A DNA stretch of 64,000 nt from assembly GCF_003326475.1 (NCBI RefSeq), contig NZ_JPWA01000016.1, positions 42,244-106,243 on the forward strand, read 5' to 3'. Made by a program: the position numbers and the translations under genes. Origin of the DNA: Thalassospira xianhensis MCCC 1A02616 (GTDB taxonomy: Bacteria; Pseudomonadota; Alphaproteobacteria; Rhodospirillales; Thalassospiraceae). Positions 7,681 through 17,231 of the stretch are shown here, piece after piece; within the stretch, counting starts at the first letter, position 1; the number at the start of each line of letters is the position of its first letter. The notes below the pieces were generated by a model. The model had not been told where the DNA came from, did not search any database, and saw only the letters and a program-made list of their open reading frames with translations.

Positions 7681-8370
7681 ATGACACAATCCGATCGCGA
7701 TGCGCCCGATACGCCCGACGCGACAGATACACTGACCCCGCCGGTGTTTGATCGCGCCTTTCAAAAGCAGTTCATCGATCTGCTTTTGTGGCGTCGTGAC
7801 GTGCGGCGTTTTCGCACCGACCCGATCCCGAGGGACGACATCGACGGCCTGATCAGGGAAGCCTGCCTTGCACCATCTGTCGGCAATTGTCAGCCATGGC
7901 GCTTTGTAAAGGTCAACGATCCAGACCGCCGCAAAGCCATCCGCGACAGTTTCGAACGCGCCAATCAGCAGGCGCTCAACGACTATCACGGCGAACGTGC
8001 CAGACTTTATGCGTCCCTGAAATTGCAGGGCATGGATCAGGCCCCCGTGCAGCTCGCCGTTTTCGCCGACGAGGAAACCGAGGCCGGCATGGGCCTTGGG
8101 CGCAAAACCATGCCCGAGATGCTCGATTATTCTGCCGTCGCCGCCGTACAGCTTTTGTGGCTGGCCGCGCGCGTCAAAGGCATCGGGGTCGGCTGGGTTT
8201 CGATCCTTGAACCCGAAACGGTTCTTAAAACGCTTGAAGTCCCGTCACATTGGCGTCTGATCGCCTATCTGTGCATCGGCTACCCCGAAGAGGACCATGT
8301 CGTTCCCGAACTCGTCCGCGAGGGTTGGCAGGATCGCATCAATCCTGCTGACCTGACGCTCGAACGCTAA
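7681..8370 (+). CDS. bluB: 5,6-dimethylbenzimidazole synthase
   Basis: BluB cannibalises reduced FMN with oxygen to make 5,6-dimethylbenzimidazole, the lower ligand of vitamin B12. The 229-residue protein has the diagnostic features: WRRDVRRF for FMN phosphate binding, APSVGNCQPWRFV, and the lid region GLGRKTMPEMLDYSAVAA followed by GIGVGWVSILEP. An N-terminal extension of about 20 acidic, Thr/Pro-rich residues precedes the domain. A nitroreductase of another type is excluded by this set of motifs. It is followed after 30 bases by a small membrane protein gene, with a terminator after the pair. It fits with the B12-dependent mutase genes at 33-38 kb, although it carries no riboswitch itself. 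Confidence 0.93.
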   Translation: MTQSDRDAPDTPDATDTLTPPVFDRAFQKQFIDLLLWRRDVRRFRTDPIPRDDIDGLIREACLAPSVGNCQPWRFVKVNDPDRRKAIRDSFERANQQALNDYHGERARLYASLKLQGMDQAPVQLAVFADEETEAGMGLGRKTMPEMLDYSAVAAVQLLWLAARVKGIGVGWVSILEPETVLKTLEVPSHWRLIAYLCIGYPEEDHVVPELVREGWQDRINPADLTLER

Positions 8371-8400
8371 CACCAAATCCGATCATCAAAGGAAATCCCG

Positions 8401-8652
8401 ATGACCGCCGACAAAGGCCAACCAACCAATCCAGAACAACCCGCAAAAAAGGGGCTCCCGAATGGTCATTACTTCAAGATCATGGGCTATCTTCTGACAG
8501 CGGCATGGGTTGGTTACATTCTGGCAATTTCCGGGGGTGATACCACGCACCCGATGTTTGACTATATCTTTGTCGTCCCGCTGGCATTCTGGATCGGCGG
8601 CATGATCATCGCCAAAATACTGCGTTCACGCAGTGGTGCGGACCGGCCCTGA
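8401..8652 (+). CDS. Small two-helix membrane protein
   Basis: An 83-residue protein I cannot assign. A polar, Pro/Gln/Lys-rich N-terminus of about 25 residues leads into two hydrophobic segments (about residues 28-45 and 55-72) and a basic C-terminus (KILRSRSGADRP), which suggests a cytoplasmic C-terminal end. AAGGAAA lies at a good distance before the ATG. It is 30 bases downstream of bluB and shares its terminator, so cotranscription with bluB is likely, but a functional link to cobalamin is not shown by the sequence. Confidence 0.75.
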   Translation: MTADKGQPTNPEQPAKKGLPNGHYFKIMGYLLTAAWVGYILAISGGDTTHPMFDYIFVVPLAFWIGGMIIAKILRSRSGADRP

Positions 8653-8672
8653 TCGCGATCCCGCTAGATAAC

Positions 8673-8703
8673 AAAAGGCGCTGAAATCAATAGCGCCTTT
8701 TTT
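8673..8703. terminator. Bidirectional terminator between convergent genes
   Basis: The stem AGGCGCT/AGCGCCT with a nine-base loop is flanked by A on the left and T on the right, so it can stop both the bluB transcript and the convergent gene, whose stop codon lies in the T-run. Confidence 0.85.
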
Positions 8704-9043
8704 ATGATCCGTTCCGATCGTCACGATGCTTTCTTCGTTCGTCGTCATAGCTGTCATTATCGGAAAACCCGCCCAGATTCATGATTCCGATGCCAAGGCT
8801 GATACCGCCAAACGTGATGAACAACCCGAAAAACAGCAGCATGATAAAGATCGGCGCATCACGTGATGCCGTGGCCAGGCTGTAAATCCCGCCAATATCA
8901 AAAAACAGCACCAAGGCACCAAATACCAGCGCCCCGAACCCGCCATAGGCGGTATGTTCGATCATGAACTTGATAATGGAACGGGCCTCGCGCGCAGCCT
9001 TGCTGTTGCGAATTTCATCCGTGTCGTTTGACTTGCCGGTCAT
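8702..9043 (-). CDS. Small membrane protein
   Basis: A 113-residue protein without a recognised family. Residues 1-30 are polar, residues about 34-54 (GGFGALVFGALVLFFDIGGI) and 65-92 (FIMLLFFGLFITFGGISLGIGIM) are hydrophobic, and the last 20 residues are strongly charged (DNDSYDDERRKHRDDRNGS). Two transmembrane helices with cytoplasmic tails are the simplest topology. The stop codon is inside the shared terminator. It stands alone between convergent bluB and the CinA-type gene. Confidence 0.72.
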   Translation of the reverse strand: MTGKSNDTDEIRNSKAAREARSIIKFMIEHTAYGGFGALVFGALVLFFDIGGIYSLATASRDAPIFIMLLFFGLFITFGGISLGIGIMNLGGFSDNDSYDDERRKHRDDRNGS

Positions 9044-9125
9044 GCTAGTTCCTCCAACGCGACATCATCGGATTGTCATAGCCGGAATTATAGCATCGCC
9101 AAAATGATCAATCGCAATCCACGCG

Positions 9126-9887
9126 TTACGAAACCGCGCCGCTATCCTCGATAACCTCGCGGCCCTGCTCTATGATCGCAGCCCGGATGCGCTCGGATGC
9201 CAGATCAACATCCTTGGCTTCTTCGCCCCGCACCACAAGCGTCGTGCCCAGTTTCCCCTCGCGCAGGAACGGATAGGATCCGATATCGGTATCGGGGAAA
9301 TCATGCTGGATCTCGCCCAGCACCTTGGCAATCGTGCCTTCGGGGATATAACCGCCAACCGACCGCGAAACCATTGGCCGCCCGCCGATAAGCTGGTGTT
9401 TGATCCCCTGGAACATCGCCTGCATGATCATGGGTACACCCGCCATGACATAGACGTTTTCCATTCGGAACCCCGGCGCCTTGGACACCGGGTTCTGCAC
9501 CAGTTCCGCACCAACCGGGATATGCGCCATGCGAAGCCGCGCCTCGTTCAGGTCGGCGGGATTTTCATAATGGCTTTTGAGCAATTCATGCGCTTGTGCA
9601 TTCAGTTCAATCTCGACCCCAAAGGCCCGCGCAACACAGGGGGATGTAATATCATCATGGGTCGGGCCGATGCCGCCGGTGGTAAAGACATAATCGAACT
9701 TTGCCCGGCACTCATTGACCGTTTCGATGATCGTGGTTTCGATATCGGGAATCACCCGCGTTTCTGCCAAGCGAATGCCAAGCTTGTTCAGTTCTTCCGC
9801 CAGATAAGGCAGGTTCTTGTCATGGGTTCGCCCCGAAAGGATTTCATTACCGATAATGATCAGACAGGCCCGAACCGCTTCAGACAT
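9126..9887 (-). CDS. CinA N-terminal-type (MoaB/Mog-like) domain protein
   Basis: A 253-residue protein that consists of the molybdopterin-binding-like COG1058 domain: ACLIIIGNEILSGRTHDKN at the N-terminus, FTTGGIGPTHDDITS in the middle, and PGFRMENVYVMAGVPMIM. In long CinA proteins this domain is a pyrophosphatase acting on ADP-ribose or FAD and is fused to a C-terminal nicotinamide-nucleotide amidase domain; that second domain is missing here, which is common in alphaproteobacteria. I start at the ATG at 9887 behind GGGG; a GTG one codon upstream is too close to that site. It is near mutT on the same strand, 58 bases downstream, so both may be housecleaning enzymes in one transcript. Confidence 0.88.
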   Translation of the reverse strand: MSEAVRACLIIIGNEILSGRTHDKNLPYLAEELNKLGIRLAETRVIPDIETTIIETVNECRAKFDYVFTTGGIGPTHDDITSPCVARAFGVEIELNAQAHELLKSHYENPADLNEARLRMAHIPVGAELVQNPVSKAPGFRMENVYVMAGVPMIMQAMFQGIKHQLIGGRPMVSRSVGGYIPEGTIAKVLGEIQHDFPDTDIGSYPFLREGKLGTTLVVRGEEAKDVDLASERIRAAIIEQGREVIEDSGAVS

Positions 9888-9945
9888 CACAACCCCGCAA
9901 ACTTGAATTCGTCATTTGATACGACCGGCAATACCGGCCGGATCG

Positions 9946-10407
9946 TTACAGAAAATCGCGCAACATCGCCACCAGTGGCACATCGGCTGGCGGCATCGAA
10001 TAATCACCCAACCGGATCGGTCGCACCCATTTGACCTGCTGGCCTTCCATCGGGGTAATCTCCCCCTTCCAGACCCGGCACAGATAAAGCGGCATCATCA
10101 GATGGAAATCATCATAGGTAAATGATGCAAAGGTAAAAGGTGCCAGACAGCTTTCGGTGATATCAATGCCAAGCTCTTCCTTAAGCTCGCGCACCAATGC
10201 CATTTCCGGCGTCTCGCCCGCCTCGACCTTGCCGCCCGGAAACTCCCAAAGCCCCGCCATGGATTTGCCTTCGGGGCGTTGGGCGATCAATACACGATGA
10301 TCGGCATCCACCAGCGCCACCGCACTGACAAACACCGTTTTTTCGGGGATTTTCCCCTGCCGCAGGTCCACCGACATGCAGCCTCTATCTGGATTCTGAA
10401 TACTCAT
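9946..10407 (-). CDS. mutT: 8-oxo-dGTP diphosphatase (Nudix hydrolase)
   Basis: MutT removes oxidised dGTP from the nucleotide pool. The 153-residue protein has a full Nudix box at about residues 58-80, with GGKVEAGE followed by the REL.EELG core. AGLWEFPGG just before the box is the MutT-type substrate-binding stretch. Two starts are possible: the ATG at 10407, and an ATG ten codons later behind AGAGG that would give a more usual N-terminus. mutT close to argJ, secA and a parvulin gene is a familiar alphaproteobacterial neighbourhood, here opened up by other genes. Confidence 0.9.
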   Translation of the reverse strand: MSIQNPDRGCMSVDLRQGKIPEKTVFVSAVALVDADHRVLIAQRPEGKSMAGLWEFPGGKVEAGETPEMALVRELKEELGIDITESCLAPFTFASFTYDDFHLMMPLYLCRVWKGEITPMEGQQVKWVRPIRLGDYSMPPADVPLVAMLRDFL

Positions 10408-10466
10408 GCGATTGTTTTATCCTGCAAGTCTGCTTTCGCCAAGTGCCGCATTTGACCGAAATCGGC

Positions 10467-11960
10467 TCAGCCCTTTTGCCCGCCCAGCAATCGCAAAATC
10501 ATCGCACGATCTTCGCTTGAAACCACCACGTTCCCCGGCAAATCTTCCCGCCCGATCAGGTGATCGCGCACCGAAAATCCTTCGTCATCAACCGCATTGG
10601 TCTTGGCCCCGACCGCAACCAGCATCTTTACGATCTCGGCATCCCCCGTGGCGGCCGCATAATGCAACGCTGTTCGTTCCCCATGGCGGGGATATTCCCA
10701 TTCATCCGTGGCATGTGTCCGCGCCTGAACATCCGCCCCCTTGCCCAACAACCATTTTACCGCCGGGCCATTGCCCTGCTGGGCGGCGGCCATCAAGGCG
10801 GTTTTGCCAAAATCATTGCGCGCCTCGATATCAGCGAAATAGCCATTCTGCGACAAAATATCGAGGATTTCCGCACTATCGGATCGCATCACCGCAACAT
10901 GCAATAGCGGATCAATGCCACCATAAACCGCACATCGGGCAAACAGGTTTCCATCCTGCCCCGCACCGCGCGTTGCCGTCGCCACGATATCCGCAACCGG
11001 GCGGTTTTCGATTAACATCACCCGCATCATATTAACCGGTACCGGTGTATCGCAATCGGCCCCATACACCACGGAAAACAGGGTATCGCGGGCGATTTTA
11101 ACCGCCATATCCCGGCTTTCGCCGCGTGAAACCCAATAGGTAATCAACGCATCCTGCGCCGGTATCCGTACGGTTTCAATCGCGTTGAATACATCCCGGT
11201 TGGCGGGTGAAAGATACGACCAGACCTCGAACGGCTTGCGTGATCCCGCCGGGGCAGACGGCAATTCATCAGGCTTTAGCATCGCCATCTCAAGATCGTG
11301 ACTTTGCCCCGCCATATGCGCAAAACGTATCGTTCCGTTTTCCGGGGCAAACATATCCCCACTGGCCAGATAAGCCGCATCAACATAGGCATCCATCAGC
11401 GCGGTTGGATAGCCCGCAACCGCCCCGCGCCCCCATTGGCACCCCGAACGCGGCATGAAATTGTCGCGATTGCCGCCCCATGTCGGTCGGGTTGCATCCA
11501 GAAGCCCCGGCTGTCGCTGCAAAATCGCACAGGGAATGGCGTAAAACGCGGAATCCGTATTCGCATAACCGCTGCTCGTCGCCAGCGTGATCGTCGGCAA
11601 CAGGCTTTCAATTGATCCGTCAAAGCTTTGCAAGTCCCCCAGCACACTACGTTCCAGCTCGTCAGTCAACGGAATGACGTCTTCATTGACCCGGTCCTGC
11701 AAGGCGGCAATTTCACGATCGCGTGCCGGGCTCTGGTCCTTGAACGCATATAAAAACAATATCCGGTCCAGTAATCCGACACCGTCCGACCGGCCCTTAA
11801 CCGCCTTCTCTGCGGCTTGCGGATTTTCTGCCATACCGGCAACCGCAGCTTCATAAGCCTCATTGTCATTGTCTGCGAATGCCGCGGATGAAAAGGCGAT
11901 CAGAACCGGCATCACAACCAGCGTTCTTGCCAAAGTCATCAAACCCGAATTGCGATGCAC
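10467..11960 (-). CDS. Secreted ankyrin-repeat protein
   Basis: A roughly 497-residue protein with an N-terminal signal peptide (MTLARTLVVMPVLIAFSSAAFA, cut after AFA), a large middle region of about 320 residues that I do not recognise, and at least three ankyrin-type repeats near the C-terminus: DPLLHVAVMRSDSAEILDIL, GKTALMAAAQQGNGPAVKWL and RTALHYAAATGDAEIVKML. The middle region has four cysteines (for example ADCDTP and ARCAVYGG) that could pair in the periplasm. The start is uncertain: GTG at 11960 has AAGGG at eight bases, GTG at 11969 is open too, and ATG at 11939 gives the neatest signal peptide. It is divergent from the lipoprotein hydrolase. Ankyrin repeats imply a protein partner, unknown here. 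Confidence 0.8.
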   Translation of the reverse strand: MHRNSGLMTLARTLVVMPVLIAFSSAAFADNDNEAYEAAVAGMAENPQAAEKAVKGRSDGVGLLDRILFLYAFKDQSPARDREIAALQDRVNEDVIPLTDELERSVLGDLQSFDGSIESLLPTITLATSSGYANTDSAFYAIPCAILQRQPGLLDATRPTWGGNRDNFMPRSGCQWGRGAVAGYPTALMDAYVDAAYLASGDMFAPENGTIRFAHMAGQSHDLEMAMLKPDELPSAPAGSRKPFEVWSYLSPANRDVFNAIETVRIPAQDALITYWVSRGESRDMAVKIARDTLFSVVYGADCDTPVPVNMMRVMLIENRPVADIVATATRGAGQDGNLFARCAVYGGIDPLLHVAVMRSDSAEILDILSQNGYFADIEARNDFGKTALMAAAQQGNGPAVKWLLGKGADVQARTHATDEWEYPRHGERTALHYAAATGDAEIVKMLVAVGAKTNAVDDEGFSVRDHLIGREDLPGNVVVSSEDRAMILRLLGGQKG

Positions 11961-12052
11961 GTCTAACACCCTTGAAATGAAACAAATCCCGATGGCGGGC
12001 TTTTGCGTATAAGCTGTAAACCCAAATCGATAATATCTGTTTTACGGTGACA

Positions 12053-12928
12053 ATGCGCGTACTCAAACTGACGGCAAATGCCCTGATCGCAGCCCTGTTT
12101 CTGGCGGCCTGCGACAAACTCGCCGCATTCAATCACCTTCAGGCCGGGGACTATCACCCGACCGTTGCAGACCTGCAATACGGGGATGCGGACCGCCAGA
12201 AACTAGATATTTATCTGCCGCCGGATCGCTCAAAACCGGCCCCCCTGATCGTCTGGTTTTATGGCGGATCATGGGATTCGGGTGACAAGGCAAAATACGC
12301 CTTCGTCGCCAAACGCTTTACCGAAATGGGCTACGCGGTTGCCATCCCCGATTACCGGCTGGTGCCCGAAATCCGTTTCCCGGAATTCATCAAAGACGGC
12401 GCCGGGGCCCTCGCCTTCATGAAGCAGTACGGCGATCAGCATCCCGATCGCATCACCGCCATCCCGATGATATTGGCCGGTCACTCTGCCGGGGCCTATA
12501 ACGCGGTTCAACTGGTGGCCGATCAATCCTATCTGGCCTCCGTCGGCATGTCGTCCAACGACATCGCAGGCATCATCGGGCTTTCCGGCCCGTATGATTT
12601 CTATCCCTACGATGTTAAGGCAACCCGGATTGCCTTTGGCGAAACCCCTGCCGCCCAAAGCCAGCCGGTCGAACAGGACCTGTCACACATGCCGCCGATG
12701 CTTCTGATCACGGGTACGCGTGATCATACGGTCTACCCCCGCAATTCCCGTCGATTGGCGGAACTCGCCCCGGATGCAAAACTGATTGAAATCGACGACA
12801 CTGGCCACGCCGGAACTCTGATCGCACTGGGCAGTATCCTGACAGAAAACCGGGCTGTGCTTGATCCCATTCGGGAATTTCTGGCCGCACGGAAGATACA
12901 AACTGCGCCCTTGCTTTCGACACAGTAA
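12053..12928 (+). CDS. Lipoprotein alpha/beta hydrolase (carboxylesterase-like)
   Basis: A 291-residue protein with lipobox LAAC (lipid Cys20), so it is probably anchored in the envelope. The hydrolase domain shows the oxyanion motif WFYGGSW (in place of HGGG), nucleophile elbow GHSAG (Ser145), an acid in GTRDHTV and a histidine in DDTGHAG. The order fits the BD-FAE/COG0657 type of esterase. The start is an ATG at 12053; a GTG two codons upstream is the alternative, and neither has a strong ribosome-binding site. Possible substrates are short acyl esters or arylamide-like compounds, not decided by sequence. It ends at a bidirectional terminator facing secA. Confidence 0.85.
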   Translation: MRVLKLTANALIAALFLAACDKLAAFNHLQAGDYHPTVADLQYGDADRQKLDIYLPPDRSKPAPLIVWFYGGSWDSGDKAKYAFVAKRFTEMGYAVAIPDYRLVPEIRFPEFIKDGAGALAFMKQYGDQHPDRITAIPMILAGHSAGAYNAVQLVADQSYLASVGMSSNDIAGIIGLSGPYDFYPYDVKATRIAFGETPAAQSQPVEQDLSHMPPMLLITGTRDHTVYPRNSRRLAELAPDAKLIEIDDTGHAGTLIALGSILTENRAVLDPIREFLAARKIQTAPLLSTQ

Positions 12929-12956
12929 CAAGCTCATAGACCCAGCCTGATAAAAG

Positions 12957-12985
12957 AAAACGCGCCGTTTTAAACGGCGCGTTTT
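12957..12985. terminator. Bidirectional terminator between the hydrolase and secA
   Basis: Fourteen-base arms AAAACGCGCCGTTT and AAACGGCGCGTTTT meet around a single central base, giving a GC core with A and T tails on either side. It serves both convergent genes. Confidence 0.88.
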
Positions 12986-13010
12986 GCAAATCAAATCCAC
13001 ATAGTTTGGC

Positions 13011-15722
13011 TTACGCCAGCTGACCGTGGCAATGCTTGTACTTTTTACCCGACCCACACGGACATGTGGCGTTACGTGCAACACGGCCCCATGTCGATGG
13101 ATCGTTGGGGTCAACATTGCCCGATGCCGCACGCGAATGGACCGTTGCACTGTCACCACCTTCAGCCGCCATGGTTTCGGGTTCCGGGTGATTTTCGTGC
13201 ATTTCCTGCGGTGCGCGGCGCGGTTCAAGGTCTTCCGGGCGTGGGGTGGACTGCAATTCAACATGCGACAGCATCTGGGTCACACGTTCACGCAATGTCA
13301 CCAGCATGCCTTCAAACAGGTTGAACGCCTCGCGCTTGAACTCGTTTAACGGATCGCGCTGGCCATAGGCGCGAAGACCAATGCCCTGACGCAGGTGATC
13401 AAGCGCCAGAAGATGCTCTTTCCAGGTCTGATCCAGCAGCTGAAGAACAAGGCTCTTTTCGACCTGGCGCATGATATCCGCGCCATAATTGGCAACCTTG
13501 GCTGCCATCTTGCTTTCAACCGCCTGTTCGATCCGCTCGCGCATGACTTCGACATCAATGCCTTCTTCCTTGACCCAGTCGGTCACCGGAAGATCAAGGC
13601 CAAACAGACGCGTGCATTCTTCATGCAGGCTGGCCGCTTCCCACTGTTCCGGATAAACCTTTTCAGGGCAGTATTTGGTCACGAGGTCTTCGACGACTTC
13701 GCTGCGCATGTCAGCCACATCTTCGGCAACATGCTTGGCCTGCATCAGATCGCGGCGCTGTTCATAAATGACCTTACGCTGGTCATTCATGACATCATCG
13801 AATTTCAGCACGTTCTTACGAATGTCGAAGTTGCGCGCCTCGACCTTCTGCTGTGCCTTTTCAAGCGCCTTGTTGATCCACGGGTGATAGATCGCCTCGC
13901 CTTCCTGAAGGCCAAGCTTCTGAAGCATCCCGTCCATGCGCTCCGACCCGAAAATACGCATCAGATCATCTTCAAGCGACAGGAAGAATTTCGAACCACC
14001 CGGGTCACCCTGACGGCCGGAACGACCGCGAAGCTGGTTATCGACACGACGAGATTCATGGCGTTCGGTACCGATCACGAACAGACCACCGGCATCCAGA
14101 ACCTTCTGCTGATCGGCCTTCACTTCGGCCTTGATCCGCTCGATCCCCTCGGCACGCTTTGCATCGTCGTCGATATTGGCAAGCTCGATCTCGGCACGCA
14201 TTTCAACGTTGCCGCCAAGTTTGATGTCGGTACCGCGACCGGCCATGTTGGTTGCAATCGTGATCGCGCCCGGCGCACCGGCCTGTGCCACGATGAACGC
14301 TTCGCGTTCATGCTGCTTGGCGTTCAGGACCTCGTGCGGGATTTTGCGTTCTTTCAGCAACGCGCCAAGAATTTCCGATTTTTCAATCGAAACCGTGCCG
14401 ACAAGGGCCGGCTGGCCGCGCTTGTGGCAATCTTCCAGAAGATCGGCAATCGCGTTCCATTTTTCCTTGGCCGTCCGATAAATTTCATCATCGGCGTCTT
14501 TACGGGCAATCGGGCGATGGGTCGGGATTTCAACAACCTGAAGGTTATAGATTTCCTCGAACTCTTCGGCTTCCGTTATCGCCGTACCGGTCATCCCCGC
14601 AAGCGTCGGGTAAAGACGGAAATAGTTCTGGAAGGTGATCGAGGCCAGAGTCTGGTTTTCGTTCTGGATCTTGACCTTTTCCTTGGCTTCCAGTGCCTGA
14701 TGCAGGCCATCGGAATAACGGCGGCCTTCCATCATACGACCGGTGAACTCGTCAATGATCACGACCTTGTCGTCCTTGACGATGTAATCGGTATCTTTCT
14801 GGAACAGCTTGTGCGCCTTAAGCGCCTGATTGACGTGGTGCACCAGATGCACGTTGGCAACGTCATAAAGCGTCCCTTCCGTCAGGATGCCCATCTGCTG
14901 CAAAAGCTGTTCGGCATTCTCGGTACCATCTTCGGTCAGGGTGACGGCGCGTGCCTTTTCATCCTTCTCGTAATCGTCTTCGGTCAGTTTCGGGATCAGC
15001 GCATCAATCGCGCGATACAGTTCCGAACTGTCTTCGGCCGGGCCGGAAATGATCAGCGGCGTACGCGCTTCGTCGATCAGGATGCTGTCAACCTCATCGA
15101 CGATGGCAAAGTTGAACGGGCGCTGCACCATGTCTTCAAGGCGGAACTTCATGTTATCGCGCAGATAATCAAAGCCCAGCTCGTTATTGGTGGCATAGGT
15201 AATGTCGCACGCATAGGCCGAACGACGCTGGTCATCGGTCATGCCATGCATGATCACGCCAACGCTAAGCCCCAGGAAGCCGTAGACCTGCCCCATCCAT
15301 TCCGCGTCACGACGCGCAAGGTAATCGTTGACCGTAACAACGTGAACGCCCTTGCCTTCGATCGCGTTCAGATAAACCGGAAGGGTCGAAACAAGCGTTT
15401 TACCTTCACCTGTTTTCATCTCGGCGATCTTGCCAAGTGTCAGAACCATGCCGCCCATAAGCTGGACATCGTAATGACGTTCGCCGCGGACACGCTTGGC
15501 TGCCTCGCGAACGGTAGCAAATGCGTCAGGCAGAATATCCTTCAGAGTCTCGCCCTTGGACAGACGTTCGCGCAGCCAATCGGTACGGGCGCGCAGTTCG
15601 TCGTCACTAAGCTTCTCGACTTCGGGTTCCAGGGCATTGACTTGCTCGACCGTGGCCCGCAGGGCTTTGACTTCACGATCGTTAGCTGAACCGAAAATTT
15701 TCCGGGCAATTACGCCGAGCAT
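13011..15722 (-). CDS. secA: Preprotein translocase ATPase SecA
   Basis: SecA drives export of unfolded preproteins through SecYEG. From the ATG at 15722 the protein has 903 residues. Walker A is MKTGEGKT (GEGKT at 105-109) and Walker B DEVDS at 209-213; the preprotein cross-linking domain, second motor half ([20 protein letters not shown]), helical scaffold and C-terminal linker follow. The last 20 residues carry the zinc site [14 protein letters not shown] for SecB contact. I reject the upstream TTG at 15740 because ATG 15722 follows AGGA at a proper distance and gives the normal [12 protein letters not shown] start. It stands alone on the minus strand. Confidence 0.97.
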   Translation of the reverse strand: MLGVIARKIFGSANDREVKALRATVEQVNALEPEVEKLSDDELRARTDWLRERLSKGETLKDILPDAFATVREAAKRVRGERHYDVQLMGGMVLTLGKIAEMKTGEGKTLVSTLPVYLNAIEGKGVHVVTVNDYLARRDAEWMGQVYGFLGLSVGVIMHGMTDDQRRSAYACDITYATNNELGFDYLRDNMKFRLEDMVQRPFNFAIVDEVDSILIDEARTPLIISGPAEDSSELYRAIDALIPKLTEDDYEKDEKARAVTLTEDGTENAEQLLQQMGILTEGTLYDVANVHLVHHVNQALKAHKLFQKDTDYIVKDDKVVIIDEFTGRMMEGRRYSDGLHQALEAKEKVKIQNENQTLASITFQNYFRLYPTLAGMTGTAITEAEEFEEIYNLQVVEIPTHRPIARKDADDEIYRTAKEKWNAIADLLEDCHKRGQPALVGTVSIEKSEILGALLKERKIPHEVLNAKQHEREAFIVAQAGAPGAITIATNMAGRGTDIKLGGNVEMRAEIELANIDDDAKRAEGIERIKAEVKADQQKVLDAGGLFVIGTERHESRRVDNQLRGRSGRQGDPGGSKFFLSLEDDLMRIFGSERMDGMLQKLGLQEGEAIYHPWINKALEKAQQKVEARNFDIRKNVLKFDDVMNDQRKVIYEQRRDLMQAKHVAEDVADMRSEVVEDLVTKYCPEKVYPEQWEAASLHEECTRLFGLDLPVTDWVKEEGIDVEVMRERIEQAVESKMAAKVANYGADIMRQVEKSLVLQLLDQTWKEHLLALDHLRQGIGLRAYGQRDPLNEFKREAFNLFEGMLVTLRERVTQMLSHVELQSTPRPEDLEPRRAPQEMHENHPEPETMAAEGGDSATVHSRAASGNVDPNDPSTWGRVARNATCPCGSGKKYKHCHGQLA

Positions 15723-15930
15723 TAAAACGTTCCTGAACAAATGAAAAAACAGTTATGGGGCAACGGCTATATACCGAGGCCCGATCACAGATAGAACCCT
15801 GTCTGCCATCTGTCAACGGAACGAACCAATATCACTAATGTTCGCGCAGTCATGCTCGAAAAATAGTTTGCTCGCGAAGACCGCCCGTTACAACCTGTGA
15901 CTGTGCTTGCGAATTGCACTTCCTTCATGC

Positions 15931-15959
15931 TTGAGGAAATCGCAAAAAACACGTATGCT
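15931..15959 (+). promoter_or_regulatory. Candidate sigma70 promoter for the 16056 gene
   Basis: TTGAGG (15931-15936) and TATGCT (15954-15959) are separated by 17 bases, an optimal spacing. The leader would be about 90 bases. The rest of the secA/16056 divergent region (15741-16055) shows no gene or other clear signal. Confidence 0.5.
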
Positions 15960-16055
15960 CGGTGTTCAACTTTGAATTAGAGAGCAAGTAGCTCATCTTT
16001 TTCGCGACATATCAGGGTTCTCTGCCTTGCGCGAAAGAAGCCTCAGGAGGAGGAA

Positions 16056-17162
16056 ATGGTGGATTTCTCCACGCTTAATCCCTTTCGACAGGGACAGTCT
16101 TCACTGACCGATGCGCGTCAGCCGATTGCCACATCCGGGAATCCGTCGGGTACTGGTGCGGCACAGACCGGCTCGAAACAGCATCCGGTTGTTGATCCTG
16201 TTGATCTGTCCGAGGATGCGGTTGCCGCACGCAATGCGGATAAAAACCCGTTGCAGGCTGCCGGTTCAAAATCCCTGAAATCCGAACCGATGACCACCGA
16301 TGAACTTTTCGCCAAGGCGCTCGACGCCGCCCTTGAGCTGATCAAGGATGACATGGTCGAAATGTTCAAACTGGCCGGAATGGATGACAAGGAAGCCCTT
16401 GCCGCGACCAACGCGATGTTCAAGGGAATCCGCGAAATGGCTGCTGATGACGGCCAGATCGATTTCTCCTTCCAGCAGGCCATCGCCAGCCATTCCCGCA
16501 CCGAAATCTCTTATGCCGGGGCGAATGGTGCCGGTGTCGGGGTTTCCGAGTCCGCGATGATGGCGATGCAGTCTCTTGATATCAACATCAACAGCGAAAC
16601 CGGCGAATTCTCGTTCAATTACGAGGCATCCAAGGTCCAGATCGTCAGAACCGAAGCCGTTGCCATCGGCAACAGCATGGGGGCTGCGATGGGTGCGCTT
16701 GGCGCAGTTATGAACGGCCTTGGCGGCGGCAATCTCGTCGATATGCTGGGTAATCCGGCCAGTGCGGGCAATGGCGGCCTTCTGTTTGACATGGAAGGCA
16801 GCGGAGTCGCCGAATTCATCCGCGATCTGATGCTTGATACCACCGGTGCCGCACCGGCAGCCGACGACGGCAAAGAAAATGCAGATGGCACAACCGAAGA
16901 CGCCAGCATGCAGGAAATTCTCGCCAGCCGCATGGCGAAACTCAATGCCCAGATCATGGAACAGGCAACCCTGGTCGTACGTGGCGTAACCGAAACCATG
17001 GCCGAAGACGGTTCTGGTGATCCGATGCTGAAACTGTCGGTCGACATGCTGATGCCGATGGGCCGTTTCGGACAGGATGAAAACGGCGCCACTTTCCAGT
17101 TGCCGAACGGGGAAACCGTTTCCGTAATTGACCCAAGCCAGGAACAGGACGTTCTGGCCTGA
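16056..17162 (+). CDS. Protein of unknown function, possible paralogue of the 17232 protein
   Basis: A 368-residue acidic protein with no signal peptide, no cysteines that I can find and no family I recognise. The first 75 residues are low-complexity and polar; residues about 80-135 are helical (ELFAKALDAALELIKDDMVE, then MDDKEALAATNAMFKGI); residues 165-205 read ESAMMAMQSLDINI and YEASKVQIVRTEAVAIG. The order of these pieces resembles the N-terminal 215 residues of the next gene, so the two may be related, but this one lacks the calcium-binding end. A very strong site (AGGAGGAGG) precedes the ATG. It is in the same direction as the 17232 gene with a 69-base gap. Confidence 0.75.
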   Translation: MVDFSTLNPFRQGQSSLTDARQPIATSGNPSGTGAAQTGSKQHPVVDPVDLSEDAVAARNADKNPLQAAGSKSLKSEPMTTDELFAKALDAALELIKDDMVEMFKLAGMDDKEALAATNAMFKGIREMAADDGQIDFSFQQAIASHSRTEISYAGANGAGVGVSESAMMAMQSLDININSETGEFSFNYEASKVQIVRTEAVAIGNSMGAAMGALGAVMNGLGGGNLVDMLGNPASAGNGGLLFDMEGSGVAEFIRDLMLDTTGAAPAADDGKENADGTTEDASMQEILASRMAKLNAQIMEQATLVVRGVTETMAEDGSGDPMLKLSVDMLMPMGRFGQDENGATFQLPNGETVSVIDPSQEQDVLA

Positions 17163-17231
17163 CCATAGCAGCACGGGATGGGGCCGTAGCAATTGCTCCC
17201 ATCCCGCAGCCCTTCAGGAAGGAGGCGCTGA

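Noticed and set aside
13395..15689. A 764-codon open frame on the plus strand opposite secA
   Set aside because: It is fully antisense to secA, which has every expected motif. Its product has no domain, and long antisense frames arise from the strong third-position G/C bias.
15722..15740. TTG at 15740 as secA start
   Set aside because: The ATG at 15722 has AGGA at a good distance and gives the standard SecA N-terminus.
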